Shown: piece after piece, positions 17,485 to 25,248 of the stretch
How positions within the stretch are numbered: position 1 is the stretch's first letter
Layout of the letters: every line of letters starts with the position of its first letter
Assembly (NCBI RefSeq): GCF_009664855.1
Contig: NZ_CP045928.1
Location: 3,389,186-3,453,185 of the forward strand
Direction of reading: 5' to 3'
Origin: Flavobacterium sp. SLB02
GTDB taxonomy: Bacteria > Bacteroidota > Bacteroidia > Flavobacteriales > Flavobacteriaceae
DNA: 64,000 nucleotides
The notes under the pieces: model-generated
The model's input: the letters and a program-made list of their open reading frames with translations, nothing else
Databases searched by the model: none
Told to the model about the DNA's origin: nothing
Position numbers and translations under genes: made by a program

Positions 17485-17991
17485 ATGATTACAAAAGCAA
17501 CATTACAAGACATTCCATCATTAAACATATTAATAAACTCAGCCTACAGAGGCGAAACTTCTAAAAAAGGCTGGACTACAGAAGCTCATTTATTAGAAGG
17601 AAAAAGAACCACCGAAGAAGAACTAACAGAAATGATTTTAGATCCTAAAAATACATTCCTGAAATTTACAGAGAACGACAAAATTATCGGATCGGTTTTA
17701 TTGGTCGAGAAAGAGCATCAGTTGTATGTGGGAATGCTTACTGTTTCTCCTGAATTACAAAATAGCGGTATTGGAAAAAAGATGTTGGCAGAGGCGGAAA
17801 TTCATGCTAAAACTTTAGGATTATCTACGCTTAGTATGACGGTTGTTTCAGTTCGTTCAGAACTTATTGCATGGTACAAACGTCATGGTTATGTTGATAC
17901 AGGCGAGAGAGAAGCTTTTCCTTCAAGTGATATTCATATTAATATTTCTGATAAACCTTTGGAATTTATTCATTTAGAAAAGAAAATCTAA
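17485..17991 (+). CDS. GNAT-family N-acetyltransferase
   Basis: This 168-residue soluble protein has the GNAT fold. The acetyl-CoA pyrophosphate-binding motif is LQNSGIGKKMLAEAE near residues 91-105, preceded by the beta-4 strand LYVGMLTVSPE. The end, WYKRHGYVDTGE, is the usual W/Y-x-x-x-G-Y segment. It follows the S10 peptidase gene by 46 bp and may be co-transcribed. The acceptor substrate is unknown. Confidence 0.9.
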   Translation: MITKATLQDIPSLNILINSAYRGETSKKGWTTEAHLLEGKRTTEEELTEMILDPKNTFLKFTENDKIIGSVLLVEKEHQLYVGMLTVSPELQNSGIGKKMLAEAEIHAKTLGLSTLSMTVVSVRSELIAWYKRHGYVDTGEREAFPSSDIHINISDKPLEFIHLEKKI

Positions 17992-17997
17992 GTTTTT

Positions 17998-18112
17998 TTT
18001 GCCACGAAGGCACAAAGACACAAAGGCTTTATCCTATAAGTGATACAGCTCATTTAAAAGCGGGGCTAAGGATGTATCAAGAAACTTGAAATCTTATTAA
18101 AATATTCAATAA
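17998..18112. repeat. CACAAAG-type repeat fragment
   Basis: GGCACAAAGACACAAAGGC at about 18008-18026 belongs to the dispersed CAAAG repeat words also seen in the thrA-thrB gap. Nothing else was recognised in this gap. Confidence 0.5.
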
Positions 18113-18661
18113 ATGAACATACGCCTTTTGCCTAAAAAAGATAGTACGGCCTCTATTTGGAGCGGCGGATTGACCTATGAATATATGATCTATCCGAAAA
18201 CAGCACACTATATTAATCGGGATTTTATCTTCAGAATAAGCAGTGCTACAATAGAGCAAGTCCCTTCAGAATTTACCCAATTTAAGGGTTATCATCGCTA
18301 TTTGGTGATGCTTGATAACTGCTTAGACATTGAGGTAAACACAGAGAAAAAAAAATATGAGAAGTATGAAATCATGAAATTTAAATCCGATGATGAAGTG
18401 ACTTCTTATACAAAAGGTACTGATTTCAATTGGATGGTTTCTGAAAAAATAAGCCATCATAAATTGATAATAACCAATAGTAATCAGAATTGTAATGCTG
18501 CAATAGTAGTTTTATATTCTTTAGATAAAGCAGTCATTAAAATTAATGAGAAGCCGTACGATTTAAATCCTTATGATTTATTAGTCGTTGAAAATCCAGA
18601 AAAGAAAAATATCATGCTTCATTTTTCTAATGAATGCCTCTTTGGGATATTGGATTTTTAA
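18113..18661 (+). CDS. hutD: HutD/Ves family cupin-like protein
   Basis: This 182-residue cytosolic protein matches the HutD/Ves family: the signature SIWSGGLTYEYMIYP at about residues 14-28, FIFRISSATIEQVPSEFTQF near 42-61, and KGYHRYLVMLDN after it. HutD proteins bind formylglutamate-type ligands and are linked to histidine use, which fits a hutH gene elsewhere in this window, though 12.7 kb away. The gene stands alone between repeat-bearing gaps. The assignment is to family; the physiological role is inferred. Confidence 0.82.
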   Translation: MNIRLLPKKDSTASIWSGGLTYEYMIYPKTAHYINRDFIFRISSATIEQVPSEFTQFKGYHRYLVMLDNCLDIEVNTEKKKYEKYEIMKFKSDDEVTSYTKGTDFNWMVSEKISHHKLIITNSNQNCNAAIVVLYSLDKAVIKINEKPYDLNPYDLLVVENPEKKNIMLHFSNECLFGILDF

Positions 18662-18679
18662 TTTGAAATTTTTCAGGTT

Positions 18680-18801
18680 TCAGGTTTAACCGCAAAGTGC
18701 ACTAGGATTTACAAAAGGGTCGCTAAGTTTTTTTTAATCTCGCAAAGACGCGAAGACGCAAAGTTTTATTTTTCTTTGCGGCTCTGCGACTTTGCGAGAT
18801 T
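18680..18801. repeat. Palindromic CGCAAAG repeat element, copy 1
   Basis: A 28-bp imperfect inverted repeat (18736-18763 and 18774-18801; 24 of 28 positions match) surrounds a short T-rich loop. Both arms carry ATCTCGCAAAG. The left flank contains CGCTAAGTTTT. The same architecture recurs at 20897-20968. Confidence 0.85.
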
Positions 18802-18812
18802 CTTTTAATATG

Positions 18813-19385
18813 TTACACGCATTTTCTTTTAATCTTTGATAAAAATTCGTGCGAGACACCAAGATAAGACGACAAATTTCTGTTGTTGATTTTATCTACT
18901 TTGTGAGCATACTTTTCGATAAACTCCAGATATCGCTGTTTCGAGGTTTTGTTTAAGACATCTATAAGTCGTTGCTGTATGGCAATGTTGGCTTTTTCGA
19001 CCATAATGATGTGAAACTGGATTAGCTTGGGTACTTGCTCAAATAAGATGGTTTTGTTGGTTTTATTAATGACCAGGATTTCGCTATCTTCAATTGCCTT
19101 GATGTTGTAGGTTGTAGGCTTTTGATGGTAGAAACTTTCAAGGTCACACATCCATTCGTTTTCGAACGAAAAGAAAATTACACTTTCGGTGCCGTTATCA
19201 TTCAAAATGTAGGTTTTGAAAGCACCTTTTAAAATAAAGCCTTCATAGGAACTGTTTGAGTTCTGGATCTGTAAAAATTCATTCTTCTTGAGTTTGATGA
19301 ACTCGGCTTTTTCAACAATAAAATTCCATTCTTGATCTGTTAACGGAATTTTGCGCTCAATACTTAATCGTAGGTTTTTATACAT
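18813..19385 (-). CDS. Crp/Fnr-family transcriptional regulator
   Basis: The 190-residue protein has an N-terminal cyclic-nucleotide-binding-type beta barrel (about 20-115, with GFILKGAFKTYILNDNGTES) and a short C-terminal helix-turn-helix (LSSYLGVSHEFLSKIKRK, about 168-187). N-terminal FNR cysteines are absent, so it is not an oxygen sensor of the FNR type. It is divergent from the pectate lyase gene. Two perfect palindromes lie in the shared upstream region, so control of that gene and of itself is plausible but inferred. Confidence 0.88.
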   Translation of the reverse strand: MYKNLRLSIERKIPLTDQEWNFIVEKAEFIKLKKNEFLQIQNSNSSYEGFILKGAFKTYILNDNGTESVIFFSFENEWMCDLESFYHQKPTTYNIKAIEDSEILVINKTNKTILFEQVPKLIQFHIIMVEKANIAIQQRLIDVLNKTSKQRYLEFIEKYAHKVDKINNRNLSSYLGVSHEFLSKIKRKCV

Positions 19386-19445
19386 GTGGTTTTTTACTTT
19401 TATTCTTACTCAGGGGCGTAAGTAGGTGAATGAATGAAAAATAAT

Positions 19446-19457
19446 GTAATCGATTAC
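19446..19457. promoter_or_regulatory. Perfect 12-bp palindrome in the crp-pel intergenic region
   Basis: GTAATCGATTAC is a perfect palindrome 61 bp upstream of the Crp/Fnr start and 160 bp upstream of the pectate lyase start. It could be a regulator binding site. Confidence 0.45.
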
Positions 19458-19536
19458 GTAAAAGTATTCTTTTTATGCATTTTTGTAAATTAACAACTGT
19501 TAAAAAAACACTTTTAATCAATTTATTTTCAAAATA

Positions 19537-19550
19537 TTGAACTTGTTCAA
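19537..19550. promoter_or_regulatory. Inverted repeat TTGAAC-TT-GTTCAA upstream of pectate lyase
   Basis: A 6-bp perfect inverted repeat with a 2-bp spacer, 67 bp before the pectate lyase ATG. It does not match the TGAT-N4-ATCA box found in the respiratory cluster, so a different regulator would be needed. Confidence 0.45.
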
Positions 19551-19616
19551 CTTTTTAGCAAATAATTATAGTCAGTTTTGCACTGTTAAATTATATAAAC
19601 CCCCAAATTTATTATT

Positions 19617-20726
19617 ATGAAAATTAAATCAACATTCTCAGTGTTCCTGTTAACTCTGATTTTAGGTTTTGCATCGTGTAACAACGAAGAAATTGCTTCT
19701 TCTGCAAATGATGAGAGTACTAGTATTGAAACTACACCTGTATCTGGTAATGTAACTGCAAAAATTGGTAACTGTGCTCAGGTTCCGGGATGGGCTTCAC
19801 AAAACGGAAGTGTAACCGGTGGAGGATCTGCTGCTGAAACAAATGTTACTACTTATGCCCAATTGAAATCTGCAATTGAAAACAGTTCTGTAAAGGTCAT
19901 CAAAGTTACGGGTACCATTACTGTTACAACAAGATTATCATTACAGGATCAAACCGGTAAAACTATTTACGGTGCAAATGGTGCGAAATTAGTTTCGACC
20001 AACCAAACTAAAGAGGCTTCTGGGATTATCAACATCAAAAGATGCAAAAACTTAATTATCAGAAACCTTATTTTTGAAGGACCCGGAGCTTATGATACTG
20101 ATGGATGGGATAATGCCATTCTTGACGAATGTACAAACGTATGGGTAGATCACTGCGAATTCAGAGATGGTGTCGACGGGAACTTCGACATTAAAAACAA
20201 GTCTGATTATATCACGGTTTCTTACACTAAATTTGGCTACCTAAAAGCACCAAAACCAGGTGGATCAGGAGGTTCTGATGATCACAGGTATTCAAACCTA
20301 ATTGGCTCAAGTGATGGTGCTACAGGAGATCGTGGAAAATTAAGAATTACTTTCGCTCGTTGCTGGTGGGCTCCGGGATGTAAAGAAAGAATGCCAAGAG
20401 TACGTTTTGGAAAAGTGCATTTAGTAAACAACTTCTTCAACAGTACAGTAAGCAACAAATGTATTGCTGCAGGTTTTGAAGCTGATATTCGTGTTGAAGC
20501 AAACGTTTTTGAAGGTGTAAAAACTCCAATCGATTTAATGACTGGTTATACAGCTGTTACAGCAGTTGATAATGTTTTTACTAATACTACAGGAAATCAG
20601 GCAGGAAGCAAAACTGCTTTCACTCCTCCTTATTCAATTGTAAAACTGGATAAAACGGCTGTGAAAGCTGATGTTTCGGCTAATGCAGGGGCTACTTTAG
20701 GCGGCAACATCTGCGGATCGTTTTAA
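19617..20726 (+). CDS. Pectate lyase, polysaccharide lyase family 1, lipoprotein
   Basis: This 369-residue exported lyase cleaves polygalacturonate by beta-elimination. The signal peptide ends in a lipobox (GFAS-Cys21), so it is membrane-anchored and probably surface-exposed. The parallel beta-helix carries the PL1 calcium-site segment VWVDHCEF (Asp178, His179) and the catalytic-arginine motif RMPRVR (258-263) within CWWAPGCKERMPRVRFG. Residues 22-45 are a Ser/Thr/Glu-rich linker. No SusC/SusD genes are nearby, so this is a lone lyase. Regulation by the divergent Crp/Fnr gene is possible. Confidence 0.92.
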   Translation: MKIKSTFSVFLLTLILGFASCNNEEIASSANDESTSIETTPVSGNVTAKIGNCAQVPGWASQNGSVTGGGSAAETNVTTYAQLKSAIENSSVKVIKVTGTITVTTRLSLQDQTGKTIYGANGAKLVSTNQTKEASGIINIKRCKNLIIRNLIFEGPGAYDTDGWDNAILDECTNVWVDHCEFRDGVDGNFDIKNKSDYITVSYTKFGYLKAPKPGGSGGSDDHRYSNLIGSSDGATGDRGKLRITFARCWWAPGCKERMPRVRFGKVHLVNNFFNSTVSNKCIAAGFEADIRVEANVFEGVKTPIDLMTGYTAVTAVDNVFTNTTGNQAGSKTAFTPPYSIVKLDKTAVKADVSANAGATLGGNICGSF

Positions 20727-20756
20727 TAATATGAGTTAGTTTTTTAGTTTTTTTTA

Positions 20757-21017
20757 TTTTAAACCATATAAGTTATATGAGGAAATTTAAGTCACCAGGC
20801 TTATGATTTCTTAATATTATTTATATGGTTATTTTTTTACTGCTTTTTGCCACAAACGCACTAAGCCGCTAAGTTTTTGTTTTAGCCTATTTTTATAATC
20901 TCGCAAAGACGCAGGGTCGCAAAGTTTTTTTCTTATATTTCTTTGCGATTTCGAGTCTTTGCGAGATTATTTTAAGTAAAAGCTTAAATTTTCTTATATA
21001 ACTTATATGGTTTAAAA
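20757..21017. mobile_element. MITE-like element with 22-bp terminal inverted repeats
   Basis: TTTTAAACCATATAAGTTATAT (20757-20778) recurs perfectly inverted at 20996-21017, bounding a 261-bp AT-rich segment without a gene. Inside is palindromic repeat copy 2 (20897-20968). The structure of long perfect terminal repeats with no ORF fits a non-autonomous miniature element or a long RNA hairpin. It overlaps nothing coding and ends 4 bp before the DUF3037 stop. Confidence 0.7.
20897..20968. repeat. Palindromic CGCAAAG repeat element, copy 2
   Basis: Left arm 20897-20924 and right arm 20941-20968 form a 28-bp imperfect inverted repeat with 22 matches, beginning AATCTCGCAAAGAC on both arms. It is the sister of the copy at 18736-18801. 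The two copies bracket the crp-pectate lyase pair. Confidence 0.85.
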
Positions 21018-21020
21018 CGA

Positions 21021-21404
21021 TTATAACACCTGTTCTTCAAACAATCGCTGAATCGTTTTTTCTAAATCCTGAGATAATCCTGAATGTGGTCTGGAAGTTT
21101 GAATGGCCGAACTTCTAATAGCGGTTAGCCAGCGAAAACGTTCCGGAATATCCATTGCTCCAATTGGGCCGCTGTCTTTGGTTCCGTTTACTATTTTTTC
21201 TAATGCGACTACGTTACAATGCAGCTGTTCGATATCAAAATCGTTTGATAAAGCTTCGACTTTCGCATCGTTTATGTGGTGTAATACTTTTATAAATTTG
21301 GCTCTTTTACAAAACAAAATGATTCCGATATTCAGGAATTCTTCGCGCTCCACTCTGGGTACCACACGAATTACGGCATACTCATATAAGTGACTATCTT
21401 GCAT
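21021..21404 (-). CDS. DUF3037 family protein
   Basis: This 127-residue soluble protein matches DUF3037: the N-terminal YEYAVIRVVPRVEREEFLNI with GIILFCKRAKF is characteristic. It overlaps the end of the HipA-like kinase gene by 11 bp and must be co-translated with it. DUF3037 genes next to HipA-like kinases are a recurring pair whose biochemical role is, to my knowledge, not worked out. A partner or antitoxin-like role is inference. Confidence 0.85.
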   Translation of the reverse strand: MQDSHLYEYAVIRVVPRVEREEFLNIGIILFCKRAKFIKVLHHINDAKVEALSNDFDIEQLHCNVVALEKIVNGTKDSGPIGAMDIPERFRWLTAIRSSAIQTSRPHSGLSQDLEKTIQRLFEEQVL

Positions 21405-22176
21405 TTTGGGCTTGATTTACAAAGATTTCTGAATTGTTTAATCTAGTTTGCAAAAACTGTAAGTATACGTTTCGCAAGGCTTCCGGCGTTTCATCGCTGT
21501 CTTCCCATTCCAGCCATTCTAACGGAATTGTGTTTACAATTTCTTCGAGAATTTCTGGTGTCAAAAGTGCTTTATATTCGGCATCGACTTCTTTTAAAAG
21601 CGAGGCTTGTGGTAATAAAACGTGGTCTTTTATCAATGCAAACGGACTTTTGGCGTGTTGTTCCCAATTGTTCCAGGAATGATGAAAATACAAACATGCA
21701 CCGTGATCGATAAGCCATAATTCTTTATGCCAGATCAACATATTGGTATTTCTAAATGTACGATCGACATTGGTAATGTAAGCATCTAACCAAACTATTT
21801 GCGAAGCTAATTTTGGGTCTACAGTCGTTACAACAGGATCAAACGTTATGGCTCCTGATAAAAAATGCAGTGCCAGATTTAATCCCTGGCTTCCTTGCAG
21901 TAAATCCTGAATTTCTTCGTCGCCTTCGTTTCTGCCAAAAGCTTCGTCGAGATTAGCGAAAACCAATTCTGGTAATTGTAGTTTTAAGGCTTTTGCTATT
22001 TGTCCGCCTACTAATTCGGCTATAAGGGCTTTTACGCCGTGACCGGCTCCTCTGAATTTTAAGACGTATTTAAAATCGTCGTCGGCTTCTGCCAAAGCGG
22101 GTAAAGAACCGCCTTCGCGTAAAGGTGTTATATAACGGGTAACGTTTACCGTTCTGAGATCGAAATTGTTTTTCAT
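21394..22176 (-). CDS. HipA-like kinase
   Basis: The 260-residue protein resembles a short HipA-type protein kinase. An ATP-site lysine lies in YVLKFRGAGHGVKALIAEL (about 36-54). The catalytic loop is LDAYITNVDRTFRNTNMLIW (Asp and Asn in NVDRTFRNTN), and the metal-binding motif is LIDHGACLYF. It lacks the N-terminal subdomain of full-length HipA. There is no HipB-type HTH antitoxin. Instead it is coupled by an 11-bp overlap to a DUF3037 gene. The phosphorylation target is unknown. Confidence 0.82.
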   Translation of the reverse strand: MKNNFDLRTVNVTRYITPLREGGSLPALAEADDDFKYVLKFRGAGHGVKALIAELVGGQIAKALKLQLPELVFANLDEAFGRNEGDEEIQDLLQGSQGLNLALHFLSGAITFDPVVTTVDPKLASQIVWLDAYITNVDRTFRNTNMLIWHKELWLIDHGACLYFHHSWNNWEQHAKSPFALIKDHVLLPQASLLKEVDAEYKALLTPEILEEIVNTIPLEWLEWEDSDETPEALRNVYLQFLQTRLNNSEIFVNQAQNAR

Positions 22177-22580
22177 AAGCAGTATTTACTGGAATACAAA
22201 CTTACGGATTTTGATTTTAGATTCGTTATTTTACCGCAAAGAGCGCTAAGATTTTACGCAAAGTTCGCAAAGTTTTTTGATTATTTGAAAGGGCGCAAAG
22301 CTTGAGACTTTGAAGGGATTGTAAAAAAGTACGCGGATGAAACGGATTCGCTAAAGCGAAGACGCAGATGTAATACGGATTTTTAATTTTTTGCTTGCGT
22401 TTTTTTTCAGGAGCTAATCCCGCACCCGAGCCTGAAAGTGCGAACTGGCCAAGCAATCCGTTCCAATCTTTTGTGTCCGCCGCGGCGGACACAAAAGGAT
22501 TTCCACTGCTATCGGGGCTATGGGAATCATTTTCATAACAATATTTTCATCTAGTTTGTCATTGTCAAATTTTCAAATTG
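22177..22580. repeat. Intergenic repeat block: CGCAAAG words, ACGCGGATGAAACGG repeat and a 30-bp palindrome
   Basis: No gene is credible here; an 88-codon frame is low-complexity repeat. From left to right: ACCGCAAAGAGCGCTAAG-type words (22232-22276); a repeat beginning ACGCGGATGAAACGGATT (22331-22388); then an element from GGAGCTAATCCC (22410) to GGGGCTATGG (22524). The core of this element (22468-22497) is a perfect 30-bp palindrome. Relatives of the last two elements lie on the far side of nnrD. Confidence 0.75.
22197..22204 (-). promoter_or_regulatory. Predicted promoter -7 element of the HipA-like/DUF3037 pair
   Basis: The minus strand reads TAAGTTTG, a match to TAnnTTTG, 21 bases before the start codon. 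Confidence 0.5.
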
Positions 22581-23438
22581 TCAAATTATCTCATTTTCTA
22601 ATTCTAAAAAAGCTTTCCCAAGATTCTCAATAATATCAGAAGCAATAAACGATTGATAACCGGTTTGTGGTAAGGCAATATCAGCAGTTAATCCGTGGAT
22701 GAAGACGCCTAGTTTTACCGCATATCTGGGTTCGTAACCCTGTGCTATAAAACTTGTGATGATTCCGGTTAGAGTGTCGCCGCTTCCGGCTGTGGCAAGT
22801 GCTGCGTTTCCGGTGGTGTTTTCGTAAATTTCGGTTTTGTTGATAATGTAGGTTGGTGCGCCTTTCATGACGATGATTAGCTTGTGTTTTTCGGAAAAAG
22901 CGATTGTTTTTTGAAATTTTTCCGATTCTGAATTCCATTTGCCTATTAAGCGTTCGAGTTCTTTTGGATGAGGTGTCAGAATTGTGTTTTCGGGAACTAA
23001 TGCTAACCATGATTGATTTTCGGCGAGAATGTTTAAGGCATCTGCATCGAGTACCAAAGGTGCTTTGTTGATTCGTAAAAATTCGAATAAGGCCTTTTGT
23101 GTTCCCAGCTCCTTCCCTATTCCCGGGCCAATTGCGATGGCTTGTGGCGGAATGGGAAAATGAATATTGGTGATAAAATTGGCATTTTCATCGTTTACGA
23201 CCATCACTTCGGGGATGGAGATTTGGAGAATTTGATACCCGCATTTTGGTGTAAAAGTCGTTACGAGTCCGCAACCTGATTTTAAGCAGGATTTTGAGGC
23301 TAAAACGGCTGCTCCTATTTTGCCGTAACTTCCGGCAATAATCACGGCATGTCCCTGAAGTCCTTTATGTGTATGCGGATTTACGGGTTTGTAGAATTTT
23401 AGAATTTCTTTTTTGGTGATTAAAAGCGGATCTTTCAT
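22581..23438 (-). CDS. nnrD: ADP/ATP-dependent NAD(P)H-hydrate dehydratase
   Basis: This 285-residue ribokinase-fold enzyme repairs hydrated NAD(P)H. Motifs: [19 protein letters not shown] near 29-47, [11 protein letters not shown] near 102-112, [16 protein letters not shown] near 154-169, and the catalytic [16 protein letters not shown] near 215-230, where Asp is the general base. The N-terminal epimerase domain found in the NnrE-NnrD fusion is absent, so this is the dehydratase half alone. Flanking repeats isolate it. Start 23438 is a normal ATG. Confidence 0.9.
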   Translation of the reverse strand: MKDPLLITKKEILKFYKPVNPHTHKGLQGHAVIIAGSYGKIGAAVLASKSCLKSGCGLVTTFTPKCGYQILQISIPEVMVVNDENANFITNIHFPIPPQAIAIGPGIGKELGTQKALFEFLRINKAPLVLDADALNILAENQSWLALVPENTILTPHPKELERLIGKWNSESEKFQKTIAFSEKHKLIIVMKGAPTYIINKTEIYENTTGNAALATAGSGDTLTGIITSFIAQGYEPRYAVKLGVFIHGLTADIALPQTGYQSFIASDIIENLGKAFLELENEII

Positions 23439-23860
23439 TTGGGTTATTTGTCTAAATTATTTTAATTTTTTAATCGCTTTTGGATTTAGGTTAATGCTTA
23501 ATTATGACGCTGATGAAACGGATTTACTTCGTAAAAACGCGGATAAAAACAGATTTTTTAATTGGCTGTTGCATATGTACCTTAATTTATTAACTATAAA
23601 AAATTAGTTAATTAAAGTTACACAAAAAATTGAAAAGGAAAGTGTTTCTTGTTTACTGAATGCCCTAGCCCGGATTGCACTGGAAAGCCCGGAGTAAAAA
23701 AAGCAAAAGTTTCTTGTTCAAAAAAAGCGACCAACGGAAGCTCTTTTTAGAACATTAGAAACTTTGCTTTTTTTATGAGGACATGTAACGAAAAGCTTGA
23801 ATTGCTCCTAATCATTGCGAAATTTATAATTTAGACTATCATTTTTAGATATTTTTTGAA
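23439..23860. repeat. Repeat block upstream of gcvT, mirror of the block beyond nnrD
   Basis: It holds an ACGCTGATGAAACGGATT-type repeat at 23507-23560 and, in inverted orientation, an element from GCCCTAGCCCGG (23662) to GCTCC (23808). The end TTTCCAGTGCAATCCGGGCTA (minus strand) matches 18 of 21 bases of the element at 22500-22520. Its centre is a different long imperfect palindrome (about 23694-23719 with 23749-23775). No gene is seen. Confidence 0.7.
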
Positions 23861-23868
23861 TAAATTTG
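23861..23868 (+). promoter_or_regulatory. Predicted gcvT promoter -7 element
   Basis: TAAATTTG matches TAnnTTTG, 25 bases before the gcvT ATG. Confidence 0.55.
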
Positions 23869-23893
23869 CGACACAATTTTATAAAACAACACA

Positions 23894-24976
23894 ATGAAAA
23901 ATACTGCGCTTACGCACATACATGAGAGTTTGGGAGCGAAAATGCTGCCTTTTGCGGGTTATAATATGCCTATTACTTATGAGGGAATTAACGCTGAACA
24001 TGAAACAGTTCGTACTGGTGTGGGCGTTTTTGACGTTTCGCATATGGGTGAATTTTTGTTGACGGGTCCAAATGCTTTGGCTTTGATTCAGAAAGTGACT
24101 TCGAATGATGCTTCGACTTTGACAATTGGAAGAGCGCAATATTCTTGCTTGCCTAACAATGAAGGCGGAATCGTAGATGATTTGATTGTGTATAAAATGA
24201 AAGAGGAAGAGTACTTATTGGTTGTAAATGCTTCGAATATTGATAAGGACTGGAACTGGATTTCTTCGCACAATGATTTGGGTGTTGAAATGAAAAACCT
24301 ATCGGATGATTACTCTTTATTGGCTATTCAAGGGCCAAAAGCTGTTGAGGCAATGCAGTCTTTATCGTCTTTAGATTTGGCTGCGATTCCTTATTACCAT
24401 TTTGAAGTAGGTGATTTTGCTGGTTTTAGTGATGTAATTATCTCTGCAACTGGTTATACTGGTTCTGGCGGATTTGAAATTTACTGCAAAAACGCTGATG
24501 CGGAAGCGATCTGGAATAAGGTTTTTGAAGCTGGTGCAGCTTTTGGGATTAAACCAATTGGTCTTGCTGCCCGTGATACTTTGCGTCTTGAAATGGGTTT
24601 CTGTTTGTACGGAAATGATATTAATGACTCGTCTTCTCCGCTTGAAGCTGGATTGGGTTGGATTACTAAGTTCACAAAAGATTTTACCAATTCTGAAGGT
24701 TTGAAAAAACAAAAAGAGGCTGGTGTTACTAAAAAATTAGTGGCTTTTGAAATGCAGGAACGTGCAGTGCCAAGACATGATTACGAAATTGTTGATGCAG
24801 CGGGCGAAGTTATTGGTATTGTAACATCTGGAACAATGTCGCCTTCTATGAATAAAGGTATTGGTTTAGGATATGTTACGGTAAACAATAGCGCTGTTGA
24901 TAGCGATATTTTTATTAGAATTAGAAAAAATGATGTTCCTGCAAAAGTGGTAAAATTACCTTTTTATAAGAAATAG
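23894..24976 (+). CDS. gcvT: Glycine cleavage system T protein (aminomethyltransferase)
   Basis: The 360-residue enzyme transfers the methylene group from the aminomethyl-lipoyl H protein to tetrahydrofolate and releases ammonia. Recognisable parts are the N-terminal HAGMVPF-like segment ([13 protein letters not shown]), [18 protein letters not shown] near 42-59, [15 protein letters not shown] with the folate-site residues, and the C-terminal [19 protein letters not shown]. gcvH and gcvP are not in the window, as is common when the genes are dispersed. A promoter precedes it and a strong terminator follows. Confidence 0.95.
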   Translation: MKNTALTHIHESLGAKMLPFAGYNMPITYEGINAEHETVRTGVGVFDVSHMGEFLLTGPNALALIQKVTSNDASTLTIGRAQYSCLPNNEGGIVDDLIVYKMKEEEYLLVVNASNIDKDWNWISSHNDLGVEMKNLSDDYSLLAIQGPKAVEAMQSLSSLDLAAIPYYHFEVGDFAGFSDVIISATGYTGSGGFEIYCKNADAEAIWNKVFEAGAAFGIKPIGLAARDTLRLEMGFCLYGNDINDSSSPLEAGLGWITKFTKDFTNSEGLKKQKEAGVTKKLVAFEMQERAVPRHDYEIVDAAGEVIGIVTSGTMSPSMNKGIGLGYVTVNNSAVDSDIFIRIRKNDVPAKVVKLPFYKK

Positions 24977-24995
24977 TTTTTTATTAAAATAAATT

Positions 24996-25032
24996 AAAAA
25001 TGCACTACATTGATTGTAGTGCATTTTTTTTT
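24996..25032 (+). terminator. gcvT terminator
   Basis: 12-bp perfect stem AAATGCACTACA (24998-25009) with TGTAGTGCATTT (25015-25026), followed by a T-run. Confidence 0.92.
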
Positions 25033-25248
25033 GCCTCGACCCGAGCGACAGCGAACAGGCGAAGCAAATCAGGATTTTTTTTTATTGAAGCGCTATCTAA
25101 TAATTCGTGAATTCGGAGCTAATTTTTTTAGTAATTTGAGAATTGACTACTAAAAACAAATTGTTGTGATGTAAGAAATTTTAGAAAAATTGTAACTTTT
25201 TATCAAAAAATAAAGTGTAATTTTAGTCTAAACGAAGATTTTCGATTT

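Noticed and set aside
19537..19550. TTGAACTTGTTCAA as an FNR box
   Set aside because: It lacks TGAT/ATCA half-sites and the spacing to a TAnnTTTG element seen at the three respiratory promoters.
22226..22492. 88-codon minus-strand ORF
   Set aside because: It runs through CGCAAAG repeats and the 30-bp palindrome, has no domain, and its composition reflects the repeat.
23413..23607. 64-codon plus-strand ORF upstream of gcvT
   Set aside because: It covers an intergenic repeat and has no recognisable protein features.
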